From the NCBI GenBank assembly GCA_900215285.1, contig OCMG01000003.1, positions 1 through 64,000 of the forward strand: a stretch of 64,000 nucleotides of DNA. The letters run 5' to 3'. Of this stretch, positions 26,378 through 35,221 are shown in pieces. This DNA comes from Ensifer adhaerens. GTDB taxonomy: Bacteria; Pseudomonadota; Alphaproteobacteria; Rhizobiales; Rhizobiaceae. A program made the position numbers and the translations under genes. The notes under the pieces were generated by a model, which saw only the letters and a program-made list of their open reading frames with translations, did no database searches and was not told the origin of the DNA. How positions within the stretch are numbered: the stretch's first letter is position 1; every line of letters begins with the position of its first letter.

Positions 26378-27037
26378 TTAACGAAGTCCAAACAGACGGG
26401 CGCGAACCTGATCGATGTGCCGAAGCATTTCCTGCTCTGCCGCGCCTGGGTCGCCTGCCTTGATGGCGGAAACGATGGCGGCATGCTGCCTGTTGGTTTC
26501 CAGCGGAGCGCTGTCTTTGCCGAAGACTGCATTGAGCCGTTGATCGAGACCAGCCCGCCCCTGATTGCGCAGGGTGTCGTACAGCAAGAGCAGCAAGCCG
26601 TTATGCGTGGCCTCGGCGATCAGTCGATGAAGCCGCTCATCGAGCCGCTTCCATTGGAGATAGGACTGGGTTTCTGACATTTCGGCTACGCAGCGCTCCA
26701 GCGCGGCCACGTCAGCCGGGCGTGCCGAAATGGCGGCGCTTGCCGCCAGCTGCGGTTCAAGCAGCCGCCTTGCATCCATGATGTCGCCGAGACTGATCCC
26801 TTCGGACCATCCGGGTGAACTGGTATCGATTTGCCGCGGGCCGACAAACGTACCCTTGCCGACATGACGCCATATCACGCCTTCTTCCTCGAGCCGCTTG
26901 AGAAGTGTGCGCAGGCGGCCGCGAGAGACATTGATCAGTTCCGCGAGCCGGGGCTCCGGCGGAAGCTGCGGCTCGCCTTGCTGCATGGTCGTGTCGATGA
27001 AGGCGCGCAGACGCAGATCATCGCTCTCTGATGTCAC
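26378..27037 (-). CDS. GntR-family regulator (FCD subfamily)
   Basis: The protein has 219 aa. The winged helix reads RLAELINVSRGRLRTLLKRLEEEGVIWRHVGKGTFV, and the C-terminal FCD domain has metal-binding-type Asp and His residues (ERLHRLIAEATHNG and RQHAAIVSAIKAGD). It is divergent from the ornithine-cyclodeaminase-like gene with about 130 bp between them, and is probably the local regulator of the 27170-33647 genes. The 200-bp gap on its 3' side (26176-26377) shows nothing supportable. Confidence 0.85.
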   Translation of the reverse strand: MTSESDDLRLRAFIDTTMQQGEPQLPPEPRLAELINVSRGRLRTLLKRLEEEGVIWRHVGKGTFVGPRQIDTSSPGWSEGISLGDIMDARRLLEPQLAASAAISARPADVAALERCVAEMSETQSYLQWKRLDERLHRLIAEATHNGLLLLLYDTLRNQGRAGLDQRLNAVFGKDSAPLETNRQHAAIVSAIKAGDPGAAEQEMLRHIDQVRARLFGLR

Positions 27038-27095
27038 GGTTTTCTCCCCTGTTTCGGAACTCGTAACCGCATCGCAACCTCAAATCAATATCAAA

Positions 27096-27111
27096 TCAAT
27101 TTTATGATTGA
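27096..27111. promoter_or_regulatory. Candidate GntR operator
   Basis: TCAAT-N6-ATTGA is a short inverted repeat in the AT-rich stretch between the divergent GntR and cyclodeaminase-like genes. Short spaced repeats are usual for FCD-type GntR proteins, but the arms are only 5 bp. Confidence 0.3.
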
Positions 27112-27169
27112 CACGTTTCAATATCGGCAATTAAGTTGAATGAAAGTTGAATTGGTATTGGGAGTGGAC

Positions 27170-28183
27170 ATGAGCGACGTATCGACTGCTACGGGGCAGC
27201 CGACCCTCTTTCTGGGAACGGATGATCTGGCGCAGGTCTTTTCATGGCATCACGCCATTGAGGCTCTGAAAGCCGCTTATGCCGCCGACTGCACGGACGC
27301 CATGTTTCCCCCTCGCTCTATGGCGCGCGGCACCGGGCTCTGGCTCCGCACCCTGACGGGCGTCGCGCCGGTGGGCGGCGTCATGGGGGCAAAATTGATC
27401 GCCGCCAACACGCGTAACAAGCGTGCGAGCTATCTCATTCCGCTCTTCGATCAGGAAAGCGTCGAGCTGCTTTCGTTGATCGACGGCAACTCGATCACCG
27501 GCTATCGCACGGCCGCAACAACGGCTCTTGCGCTCGATAGACTGGCGCCGGCCGGTGCAGTTTCCGTCGGCATTCTTGGAACAGGCTTCGAGGCTCGCAA
27601 TCACCTCAAGGCGCTGGCCGCGGTTCGCAGCATTTCTTCGGTTCGGGTGTTCAGCCCGAACCCGGAGAGCCGCGCCAAATTCAAGGCCGAGATGGCGCCT
27701 CTCGAACTTGAGATCGCCGGAGAAGCCACGGCTCGCGACGTCGTACAGTCGGCGCCTCAGATCCTGATCTGCGCTGCCCGCTCGCGAGATGAGCAGCCGC
27801 TCTTCGAAGGCAGCTGGCTTTCGCCGGGAATGACGGTTGCGTCCATTGGCTCGACACTGCCCGAGCAACGGGAAGTCGACCCTGACACGATCGCGCGGGC
27901 CAACCTCATCATCGCCGACATGGCGGAAGAAGTGGCTCACGACACCGGGGACATGAGAGCGGCGGCGCAGGCTGGCGTTTCCTTTGACCAGAAGCTCGTT
28001 CCGCTCGCCGAACTGATGAGCGGCCGGCATCCCGGGCGGACATCGCTCGACGACATCGTGCTGTTCAAGTCGGTCGGGTCGGCGCTTCAGGATCTGACCG
28101 TTGCAGCCATGTGTTTCAGCCGGGCCCGGGAACTCGGACTCGGCACGTCTCTCCCGCAAACAATTCGACCGGTGCTGAAATGA
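27170..28183 (+). CDS. Ornithine cyclodeaminase / mu-crystallin family enzyme
   Basis: The protein has 337 aa from ATG 27170 (GGGAGTGGAC upstream), preferred to ATG 27140, which lacks a ribosome-binding site. The Rossmann motif GILGTGFEARNHLKAL, the Lys-containing GAKLIAANTRNK segment and the C-terminal VFKSVGSALQDL match the family. Members include ornithine cyclodeaminase, ketimine (pyrroline-2-carboxylate) reductases and alanine dehydrogenase. It overlaps the next gene by ATGA, so the products act together, probably on an amino acid or imine. Which reaction is catalysed cannot be decided from sequence alone. Confidence 0.78.
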   Translation: MSDVSTATGQPTLFLGTDDLAQVFSWHHAIEALKAAYAADCTDAMFPPRSMARGTGLWLRTLTGVAPVGGVMGAKLIAANTRNKRASYLIPLFDQESVELLSLIDGNSITGYRTAATTALALDRLAPAGAVSVGILGTGFEARNHLKALAAVRSISSVRVFSPNPESRAKFKAEMAPLELEIAGEATARDVVQSAPQILICAARSRDEQPLFEGSWLSPGMTVASIGSTLPEQREVDPDTIARANLIIADMAEEVAHDTGDMRAAAQAGVSFDQKLVPLAELMSGRHPGRTSLDDIVLFKSVGSALQDLTVAAMCFSRARELGLGTSLPQTIRPVLK

Positions 28184-29673
28184 CCTTCGCTGTTACTTCC
28201 GATCCTGCGGCCATTCTTTCGGATCCGACGCTGTTCAGGTCCTGCGCCTATGTGAATGGCGGCTGGGTCGATCAGGGGGAGAGCGGATCGTACGAACTGT
28301 TCAACCCCTCCACGGGTGCAATGCTGGCGGAATTGCCGAAATTGAGCCGGGCGCAGGTGGCGCGTGCGATTGACGCCGCGCATGAAGCTTACCTTTCCTG
28401 GCGGCAGGTGCCCGCCAAGAGCCGTGCCATTTTGCTGCGCCGCTGGTTCGACCTGATCACGGCACACGCCGACGATCTTGCCCGGCTGATCGTTCTTGAA
28501 GAAGGCAAGCCTTTCGCGGAAGCCAAGGGGGAGGTGGCCTATGCGGCCTCGTTCGTCGAGTGGTTTTCCGAGGAAGCCAAGCGCGTGCGCGGCGATATCA
28601 TGGCGGCCCCGGAAAAAGGCCGCCGGATCGTCGTCCTGAAAGAGCCGGTCGGGGTGTGCGCGGCCATCACACCCTGGAACTTTCCCGCAGCCATGATCAC
28701 CCGCAAGGCGGCGCCCGCGCTTGCCGCCGGATGCACCATGGTGGTCAAACCCGCAGAGCAGACGCCCTTGACTGCCCTCGCTCTTGCAGAACTGGCCGAA
28801 CGGGCAGGCATTCCCAAGGGCGTTTTCAATGTGGTCATGGGCAAGGCGCGTGAAATCGGGCCTGAACTGACCGGAAACGTGCTGGTGCTCAAGATCACCT
28901 TCACAGGCTCGACGGAAGTGGGCCGCCTTCTTCTGGAGCAGGCATCCGCCACGATCAAGAAGGCTTCGATGGAACTCGGCGGCAACGCGCCGCTGATCGT
29001 CTTCGACGACGCGGATATCGATCAGGCCGTCGAAGGCATGATTGCCACCAAGTATCGCAATACCGGGCAAGCCTGCATCAGTGCCAATCGCGCTTACGTT
29101 CAGGCCGGCATTTACGACCGTTTCACCCGGCAACTGGCAGAGCGCGTCGCAGCGCTGAAAGTGGGGGACGGCTTCGACACAGGGGTCCAGCAGGGACCGC
29201 TGATCGATACCGCCGCGCTCGAAAAGGTTGAGGAACACATTGCCGACGCCGTTTCCAAGGGCGCCGAGGTCCTCAGCGGCGGAAAACGCCATGCGCGTGG
29301 CGGCCTGTTTTACGAACCCACGGTTCTGGCCGGTGTGACATCCGATATGCGGGTGACGCAGGAGGAAACATTCGGCCCGGTCGCGCCTGTCGTTCGCTTC
29401 GAGACCGAGGCCGAGGTGATCGCCATGGCCAACGATACGGAGTTCGGCCTTGCCGCATATCTTTTCTCGAAGGATGCCGCCCGCATCTGGCGCGTCGCTG
29501 CCGCCATCGAAGCGGGAATGATTGGCATCAATACCGGGCTCATCTCCAACGAAGTCGCGCCATTCGGCGGCGTCAAGCAATCCGGCATCGGCCGGGAAGG
29601 CTCGATCTACGGCATCGAGGAGTTCCTGGAAATGAAATATCTCGCCTGGCAAGGCGCTGGCGAAACGCTGTGA
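28180..29673 (+). CDS. Succinate-semialdehyde-dehydrogenase-like aldehyde dehydrogenase
   Basis: The protein has 497 aa. It has the GabD-like sequence TPWNFPAAMITRKAAPALAAG, the general-base Glu in MELGGNAPLIV, the catalytic Cys in NTGQACISANR and the C-terminal PFGGVKQSGIGREGS. Length and motifs fit NAD(P)-dependent succinate/glutarate-semialdehyde dehydrogenases. ATG 28180 overlaps the stop of the cyclodeaminase-like gene. With the DapA-like lyase 12 nt downstream it probably oxidises a C4-C5 semialdehyde intermediate; 2-oxoglutarate semialdehyde is another possibility. Confidence 0.8.
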   Translation: MTFAVTSDPAAILSDPTLFRSCAYVNGGWVDQGESGSYELFNPSTGAMLAELPKLSRAQVARAIDAAHEAYLSWRQVPAKSRAILLRRWFDLITAHADDLARLIVLEEGKPFAEAKGEVAYAASFVEWFSEEAKRVRGDIMAAPEKGRRIVVLKEPVGVCAAITPWNFPAAMITRKAAPALAAGCTMVVKPAEQTPLTALALAELAERAGIPKGVFNVVMGKAREIGPELTGNVLVLKITFTGSTEVGRLLLEQASATIKKASMELGGNAPLIVFDDADIDQAVEGMIATKYRNTGQACISANRAYVQAGIYDRFTRQLAERVAALKVGDGFDTGVQQGPLIDTAALEKVEEHIADAVSKGAEVLSGGKRHARGGLFYEPTVLAGVTSDMRVTQEETFGPVAPVVRFETEAEVIAMANDTEFGLAAYLFSKDAARIWRVAAAIEAGMIGINTGLISNEVAPFGGVKQSGIGREGSIYGIEEFLEMKYLAWQGAGETL

Positions 29674-29685
29674 AGGGAAGAAGCA

Positions 29686-30705
29686 ATGGCGTCCTACAAG
29701 AAAAATGAGGCCCGCGAATGGGCGCGCGAGAAGCTGGTGGGTGTGATCAACTGCACCCTCCCGTCCTTTTCGAACGATCTGAGCCGCCTGAACGAGAAGG
29801 CGATCCGCCATGATACCCGTCTCGCCATCGAACACGGCTTTATCGGTTCGCTGGCGGTTTCGGAGGTCTCGATCACGCTGGACGAGTATATCGACTTCAC
29901 GTCGATGATGAAGGACGAGGCGGGCGACCGGCTGGTCATCACGCATCATGCCAGCTGGAACACGCTCGAGCAGAATATCGAAGCCGTGAAGCGGGCCGAG
30001 GCCGCCGGAGCCGAATTCGTGCTTCTGTCCTATCCCCCGGCCTTCTATCCGGAGAGCGAGGATGACATCTATCGCTATACCAAGGCTCTGTGCGACTCGA
30101 CCAATCTCGCGGTCATGCTGTTTCCGATGTTCCTCTGGGGATTTTCGCCGCGCATCCATCCCTCCGACATTCCGGTTTCCCTCATCCGGCGCCTGATCGA
30201 CGATTGCCCGAACATTGCGGCGATCAAGGCTGAAGGCGGCTTCCCCTCGATCCAGAGTGTGATCGAGTGTGACCGCCTGTTCGGCAAGGAAGTGGTCATT
30301 TCCATGCCGATCGAGGGTGAATTGATCCCGCTCTCGCAGATCATGCCGATCCAGCTGTCTGCCACCAGCGACCATGAATATTGGGGCCCGCTGATCCCGC
30401 AGGTCTTCAACCTGTTGCGCCAGGGCGAGTTCGACAAGGCCAGCGAAATCTATTGGCGCATGCATCCCGCCCGCAAGGCGAAGGGGCTGGTCGCCCAGCA
30501 GATGCACGGCGGCCATTTCATCAATCGCTATGTCTGGAAGTTCCAGGGCTGGCTGCAGGGCTATAACGGCGGCCCGCTGCGCATGCCGACCCAGCGCATT
30601 CACGATCCGCAGATGCTGACGCTGCGCAAGGGGCTGATCGATGCGGGGCTCAACCCGTCGATGGAGCCGTTCCGGGAATTCTTCATCGGCCGAAACCCGA
30701 TGTAA
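29686..30705 (+). CDS. DapA-superfamily lyase/aldolase with Phe at the catalytic Tyr position
   Basis: The protein has 339 aa, longer than DapA (about 295). The Schiff-base Lys is K181 in IAAIKAEGG. The catalytic Tyr of the usual YNVP block appears replaced by Phe: the equivalent stretch reads VMLFPMFLWG around residue 146. In dihydrodipicolinate synthase that Tyr relays protons, so the chemistry here may differ (dehydration, deamination or retro-aldol). It is the third gene of the 27170-30705 operon and precedes an ABC importer. Substrate unknown. Confidence 0.75.
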   Translation: MASYKKNEAREWAREKLVGVINCTLPSFSNDLSRLNEKAIRHDTRLAIEHGFIGSLAVSEVSITLDEYIDFTSMMKDEAGDRLVITHHASWNTLEQNIEAVKRAEAAGAEFVLLSYPPAFYPESEDDIYRYTKALCDSTNLAVMLFPMFLWGFSPRIHPSDIPVSLIRRLIDDCPNIAAIKAEGGFPSIQSVIECDRLFGKEVVISMPIEGELIPLSQIMPIQLSATSDHEYWGPLIPQVFNLLRQGEFDKASEIYWRMHPARKAKGLVAQQMHGGHFINRYVWKFQGWLQGYNGGPLRMPTQRIHDPQMLTLRKGLIDAGLNPSMEPFREFFIGRNPM

Positions 30706-30888
30706 GCGGCGAAAACCGCGGCGCATCCTTCTGGAGGAGAGGTTCCAGGAGGGTGCCGGAGCAGTTCCCGCAAATTGTGACGCGGTTTGCAGGGATTGTG
30801 AAGAAGCAAAAGAGTTAGCGCGTTGCAGCGGTGCGTTCATCGCCGAAACGCTTCAGTTGGTTCTGAAACGTCCCAGGGAGGGGTGATC

Positions 30889-31890
30889 ATGAAGAAATGG
30901 CTTACGGGAATTGTTGCGTCGGCGTTGTTGCTCGCTGCAGCTCAGCCGGTATGGGCGCTGGACAAGGTCCGCTTCGGCAGTATCCGGGTTCCGGTGCAGG
31001 TGTTCGTCGGAATGAAGATGGGCTTCTTCAAGGACGAGGGTATCGAGATCGAGTCCGTTTTCTACAAATCCGGGTCGGAAATTGCGCCTGCGCTGGCGAC
31101 CGGCCAGGTGGATGCAGCGATCACGACGTCGGGTGCGGCGCTTTTCAATGCGCTGGCGCGGGGCGCGAAGATCACCCTCGTGGCAGAGGTTCTGGCCCTG
31201 GAACCCTCCGCGCCCGGCGGCGACCCAACGGGAATTGTCGTCCGTTCGGGCCTCATCAAGGATCCGGCCGCGCCGGCCAAGGATCTGGCTGGCAAGACCT
31301 TTGCAACGACGGCGCCGGGCCAAATTCTCGATATCATGCTCAAGACCTATCTGCACAAGATCGGTCTTAAGGCGGGGGACGTGAAGATCGTCGGGATGCC
31401 GATGCCCGATGTCATACCCGCATTGTCCAACGGAGCGATCGACGGTGCAATCGTGATCGACCCGTTCATGTCTGCTCTTGCCTCTTCCGGAAAGGCGACC
31501 ATTGTGGCCCGCTCGGCGGATATCCTGCCCAACGCATCGCAGGCCTTCATCGCGCTGTCCGACAAGATGATGCAGCAGCCCGATCTGTCGAAGCGGTTCG
31601 TCCGCGGTTATCTGAAGACAAACGAGTGGATGCGCCAGGAATTGCCGAAGCCTGAAGGGCGCAAGAAGATCGCGGAGATTTACCAGGAATTCGTTCCCGC
31701 CGAAAGTGCTGCGGCCTATGAACGGATGTCGCTTGGCACCGCCTCGGCCTCCGCCGCGATCAATGTCGATGGCGAATACGGGCTGAAATGGCAGCTGAAC
31801 GTCCTTCGCGAGGAAGGGTTGATCAAGGGCGATCCGCAGCTTGAAAGCCATTTGAACAGCGAGATCCTGAAGGAGGCGGCCAAGAAATGA
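30889..31890 (+). CDS. Tau/Ssu/NitT-type ABC transporter substrate-binding protein
   Basis: The protein has 333 aa. The signal peptide MKKWLTGIVASALLLAAAQPVWA is cut after VWA. The mature part, LDKVRFGSIRVPVQVFVGMKMGFFKDEGIEIE, is typical of the NMT1/SsuA family, which binds sulfonates, nitrate, pyrimidine precursors or aromatic carboxylates. ATG 30889 follows CAGGGAGGGG; a longer frame upstream lacks these features. The stop overlaps the ATPase gene by ATGA. It lies 183 bp after the DapA-like gene; that stretch shows no gene and may hold a promoter. Confidence 0.83.
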   Translation: MKKWLTGIVASALLLAAAQPVWALDKVRFGSIRVPVQVFVGMKMGFFKDEGIEIESVFYKSGSEIAPALATGQVDAAITTSGAALFNALARGAKITLVAEVLALEPSAPGGDPTGIVVRSGLIKDPAAPAKDLAGKTFATTAPGQILDIMLKTYLHKIGLKAGDVKIVGMPMPDVIPALSNGAIDGAIVIDPFMSALASSGKATIVARSADILPNASQAFIALSDKMMQQPDLSKRFVRGYLKTNEWMRQELPKPEGRKKIAEIYQEFVPAESAAAYERMSLGTASASAAINVDGEYGLKWQLNVLREEGLIKGDPQLESHLNSEILKEAAKK

Positions 31891-32726
31891 GCGCGGCAGA
31901 TGCAGTGGGCGAACATGTTCCCGGCAAGTTGGAAGTCAAGGATGTCAGCCGGATTTTCGGCCCCGCCTCCAAGGGCTTCATGGCGCTCGGTCCCATCGAA
32001 CTGACCGTGGCTAGCGGGGAGTTTCTCTGCATCGTCGGGCCGAGCGGGTGCGGCAAGTCCACCCTTCTGCGCATGTTTGCCGGTCTCGATTCTCCATCGA
32101 CCGGCAGCATTGCCATCCGCCATGAAGACAGGGCCCGGCCTATGACGGCCATGATCTTCCAGCAGGAATCCGTCTTTCCCTGGCTGACGGTCGAGGAAAA
32201 CGCCGCCTACGGGCTGAAGGCGACGCGAAACTGGAAAGGGGCGGAAAGCCAGGAGCGTGTCGATTACTTTCTGGAGAAGACGGGACTTTATTCCTTCCGC
32301 AAGTTTCGTCCCGATCAGTTGTCGGGAGGGATGAAGCAGCGGCTTTCGATTGCCCGCGCCTTTGCCACCAATCCCGAGATCCTGCTGATGGACGAGCCTT
32401 TCGCGGCCCTTGATGAGCAGAACAAACTGCTCATGCAGCAGGAACTCGCCAGCCTCTGGGAAGAGTTCAGGTCGACCGTGATCTTCATCACCCACGGGCT
32501 GGACGAGGCGGTGCTGCTGGGCGACCGCGTGGTGGTCATGAGTTCGGCACCCGGCCGCCTCATCCACAGCATGCAAATCGACCTACCCAGGCCACGTCAT
32601 TCGGCGGACATCAGGCGCATGCCGGAATTTGCGCGCTACACGAGCGAGCTCTGGGACATCCTCGGTCAGGAAGTGCTGGAAGCACGCCGACAGGAAACCA
32701 GGCGCATTGAGCGGCAGGGACAATAG
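31887..32726 (+). CDS. Tau/Ssu-type ABC transporter ATP-binding protein
   Basis: The protein has 279 aa. Walker A is GPSGCGKST, the signature is LSGGMKQRLSIARA, Walker B is ILLMDEPFAALD, and the switch His is in FITHGLDEAV. The start is coupled to the binding-protein stop. Its TAG stop codon is also the first three bases of a RIME1-like repeat, so the insertion may have set or replaced the original 3' end. Confidence 0.86.
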   Translation: MSAADAVGEHVPGKLEVKDVSRIFGPASKGFMALGPIELTVASGEFLCIVGPSGCGKSTLLRMFAGLDSPSTGSIAIRHEDRARPMTAMIFQQESVFPWLTVEENAAYGLKATRNWKGAESQERVDYFLEKTGLYSFRKFRPDQLSGGMKQRLSIARAFATNPEILLMDEPFAALDEQNKLLMQQELASLWEEFRSTVIFITHGLDEAVLLGDRVVVMSSAPGRLIHSMQIDLPRPRHSADIRRMPEFARYTSELWDILGQEVLEARRQETRRIERQGQ

Positions 32727-32830
32727 AGCATTTCCGGTGAAAACCGGATCATCGGCAATGTTCCATCCATTTGTTTTTTTCAGCAGTCCGGACGCAAAAC
32801 TGATTACGCACTTTTGCCGGACGTGCTCTA
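32724..32830. repeat. RIME1-like Rhizobiaceae intergenic mosaic element
   Basis: The 107-bp element begins TAGAGCATTTCCGG and ends CCGGACGTGCTCTA, so its ends are inverted (TAGAGCA against TGCTCTA) with internal palindromic parts (CCGGTGAAAACCGG). Size and ends agree with the RIME1 repeat of rhizobia as I remember it. It lies inside an ABC operon, 10 bp before the permease ATG, and its outer stem may act as an RNA hairpin between the two coding parts. Confidence 0.75.
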
Positions 32831-32840
32831 GGAGGCCATC

Positions 32841-33647
32841 ATGGCGGCAGTAGAATTAACGACGCCCACCCGGTCTGGAAAAGGCTCGGGCCTGCTCGGC
32901 ACCCTTCCGCTCGGCATCATCTTTCCGGTGCTTCTCCTTTGCCTGTGGGAACTGGCAGCGCGGAGCGGGCTGATCAATGTTGCCTTTTTCCCGGCTCCGA
33001 CGACGGTTCTCGCCACCGCGGCCGCGCAGATGCAGACGGCGCAATTCTGGGGCGACCTGGCGATCAGCCTGCAGCGCATCGCCATCGGCCTTGTCATGGG
33101 AGCCATACCCGGCATTCTGGTCGGCCTTGCCATGGGCCTCTTTCGTCCCGTCCACGAGGCGCTCAACCCGCTTTTCGCAGCCGTCTTTCCTATTCCGAAA
33201 ATCGCGCTGCTGCCGCTGCTCCTGCTGATCTTCGGTATCGGCGAGACATCGAAATATGTCGTCATCGCCATCAATGTCTTCTTCCTGATGACGCTGAACA
33301 CCTATGCGGGCGTGGTCGGCATCCCGAAAATCTATTTCGATGTTGCGAAAAACCTGAAGGCCTCCCGCCTGACGACCTATCTGACGGTCGCGCTTCCGGG
33401 GGCCTTGCCCGGCATTTTCACCGGTCTGCGCATATGCATGGGGACGGCGCTCATCCTGCTGGTGGCCGTGGAGTTTTCCACCGCCGATTCCGGCGTCGGC
33501 TATCGGATCTGGTGGGCCTGGACGGTCTTCTGGGTCGATACCATGTATGTCGGCTTTCTGATCATCGCCGTGCTGGGTCTGGCCTTCTCCTATCTCCTGG
33601 ATATCCTCGAGAGACTGATCGTGCCTTGGCGGCAGCAGCGCCACTGA
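32841..33647 (+). CDS. Tau/Ssu-type ABC transporter permease
   Basis: The protein has 268 aa and six or so hydrophobic spans. The EAA-loop region appears as YFDVAKNLKASRLTTYLTVALPGALPGIFTGLR, typical of SsuC/TauC. AGGAGG lies 7 bp before the ATG, just outside the RIME1-like repeat. It completes the importer with the binding protein and ATPase upstream. A weak hairpin (about 33653-33676) follows the stop. Confidence 0.86.
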   Translation: MAAVELTTPTRSGKGSGLLGTLPLGIIFPVLLLCLWELAARSGLINVAFFPAPTTVLATAAAQMQTAQFWGDLAISLQRIAIGLVMGAIPGILVGLAMGLFRPVHEALNPLFAAVFPIPKIALLPLLLLIFGIGETSKYVVIAINVFFLMTLNTYAGVVGIPKIYFDVAKNLKASRLTTYLTVALPGALPGIFTGLRICMGTALILLVAVEFSTADSGVGYRIWWAWTVFWVDTMYVGFLIIAVLGLAFSYLLDILERLIVPWRQQRH

Positions 33648-33930
33648 GCCATGGGACCGCAACGAATGCGGTTCCCGTATCTCGACCCCATTGGCTGATC
33701 TGGAACAGACATCGAAAGGCGATGAGTGGAGGATCTGCCCGGTTTACTGAGAAAGCCTTGTGACCCTGGCGGAAAGTTCAGCGCGATTGGAACAGCCAAA
33801 GCCGGCATGGGGATGAGGGCGTCAGCCCGCTTCAAACTGTGCCGCACGACCCGCAAAAACACCACCTCAACCCGAACTCAACAAACAATAAAACCCGCCG
33901 AGAAAATCGACGATTTGTCAGCAGTTTGAT

Positions 33931-33962
33931 GGCCGCCGGCTTCCCGGCGGCCCTTTCTGTTT
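33931..33962 (+). terminator. Rho-independent-type terminator
   Basis: GGCCGCCGG and CCGGCGGCC form a perfect 9-bp GC stem with a CTTC loop, followed by CTTTCTGTTT. It would end plus-strand transcription from the ABC operon before the convergent minus-strand cluster. The 331-bp gap 33648-33978 contains no supportable gene. Confidence 0.7.
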
Positions 33963-33978
33963 CGGGATACGGAAATCC

Positions 33979-34413
33979 TCAGGTGTTCATCTTCGGAACG
34001 GCGCGGAAGCCTGCCTTTTCGATGCCGGCAATGGCGCAGACCTCATCATTGTCGCCGGTGTCGCCGGAAATGCCCACGGCGCCGATGATGTCGCCATCAG
34101 CGTCCACGATCAGCACGCCGCCCGGTGAGGGCACGATCCGGCCCTGGCTGACGACGCCAAGTGCTGAGAAAAAGGCGGGGTTCTTGGCCGAGCGCTCCGT
34201 CAGTTCGCGAGAGCCGAAGCCCATGCCAAGCGAACCCCAGGCTTTGCCAAAGGCGATATCGAAGCGGATGATGCCGGACTTGTCCTCGCGCTTGTAGGCG
34301 ACGAGATGACCGCCGGCGTCGAGCACGGCGACGACGATGGGTGCAAGGCTTCGGCTGCGGGCTTCGGCAATGGCCGTGTCAATGATGGTGGAGGCTGCAG
34401 AAAGTGAGAGCAT
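33979..34413 (-). CDS. HbpS/GlcG-family (haem-degrading-type) protein
   Basis: The protein has 144 aa from ATG 34413 (GGAAG upstream); upstream frame residues belong to the permease region. Family features are the N-terminal IIDTAIAEARSRSLAPIVVAVLDAGGHLVAYKRED and the C-terminal GVLIVDADGDIIGAVGISGDTG. HbpS/GlcG proteins are small cytoplasmic or periplasmic proteins that often accompany glycolate and aromatic catabolic genes; their role is unclear. No signal peptide is seen. It is last in the minus-strand ABC/ThDP operon. The 3' end of a related gene lies at 40640-40812. Confidence 0.78.
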   Translation of the reverse strand: MLSLSAASTIIDTAIAEARSRSLAPIVVAVLDAGGHLVAYKREDKSGIIRFDIAFGKAWGSLGMGFGSRELTERSAKNPAFFSALGVVSQGRIVPSPGGVLIVDADGDIIGAVGISGDTGDNDEVCAIAGIEKAGFRAVPKMNT

Positions 34414-34453
34414 GATGTTCTTCCGGTCTGTTGGCGGTCGGGATGAAATGGGT

Positions 34454-35221
34454 CTAGCGCCTGCGGCCTGTCTTCCATGTGAGGAGGCGGCTTTCAAGCC
34501 ATGAAAGCAAGCGGCTGGAGACAAGGCCGATGAGGCCGAGAAGCACGATGCCGGCAAAGAGTTCCTGGGCGCGGAAGGTGCGGCTTGCCAAGAGGATGCT
34601 CTGGCCCAGCCCGTCGCGGCTCGCCAGCATTTCGCCGACGACGGACAGGATCAGCGAGATGGTCAGGCCAAGGCGCATGCTCGAGAGGATCATGGGCATG
34701 GCGCTCGGCAACGCCAGTTTCCAGATCACCTGCGTGCGGCTGAGGCCGAGCATGCGGCTGACCTCGTAGAGCCGCGGTTCCATCGAGGCAAAGCCGTGGA
34801 TGGTCGCCAGAAGCATGGGCCAAAGTGCACCGAAGGCGACGACGACGAGCACCATATGTTCGGTAAAGCCGAAAAAGGCGATGGCGATGGGGATCATGGC
34901 CGATGCGGGCAACGGCCGAAGGAGTTCCAGCGTTGGGGCGATATAGACCCGCGCCTGGCGTGAGACGCCCACCAGTGCGCCGAGGAAGACGCCGACGATG
35001 GACGCCAGAAGCCAGCCGAGCAGCATGCGCTGGATCGTCTGCAGCGTCTGCCAGAGAAGGTCGCCGCCGGCGACCCCTCCCACCAGCGCGGTGAGGGTGC
35101 GCTTCGGACCCGGAAAGAAGATCGGCGAGATCAGCTTGGCGTCCGTCACCAGCTTCCAGATCAGAATGAAGACAAGCAGGCAGAGGGTGCCCAGAACGAG
35201 CTTACGGGGAGAGAATCGCAT
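34454..35221 (-). CDS. Tau/Ssu-type ABC transporter permease (first)
   Basis: The protein has 255 aa and about six membrane spans. The EAA-like loop LYEVSRMLGLSRTQVIWKLALPSAMPMILSSMRLG is typical. The start overlaps the end of the other permease gene by 20 bp. With the neighbouring permease and ATPase it forms a heteromeric importer, unlike the plus-strand system at 30889-33647, which has one permease. Confidence 0.85.
   Translation of the reverse strand: MRFSPRKLVLGTLCLLVFILIWKLVTDAKLISPIFFPGPKRTLTALVGGVAGGDLLWQTLQTIQRMLLGWLLASIVGVFLGALVGVSRQARVYIAPTLELLRPLPASAMIPIAIAFFGFTEHMVLVVVAFGALWPMLLATIHGFASMEPRLYEVSRMLGLSRTQVIWKLALPSAMPMILSSMRLGLTISLILSVVGEMLASRDGLGQSILLASRTFRAQELFAGIVLLGLIGLVSSRLLSWLESRLLTWKTGRRR

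Noticed and set aside
28087..30840. A 917-codon open frame on the minus strand opposite the GabD-like and DapA-like genes
   Set aside because: It is antisense to two well-conserved enzymes, has no recognisable domain, and has the His/Arg/Asp-rich composition expected from reading a GC-rich gene backwards.
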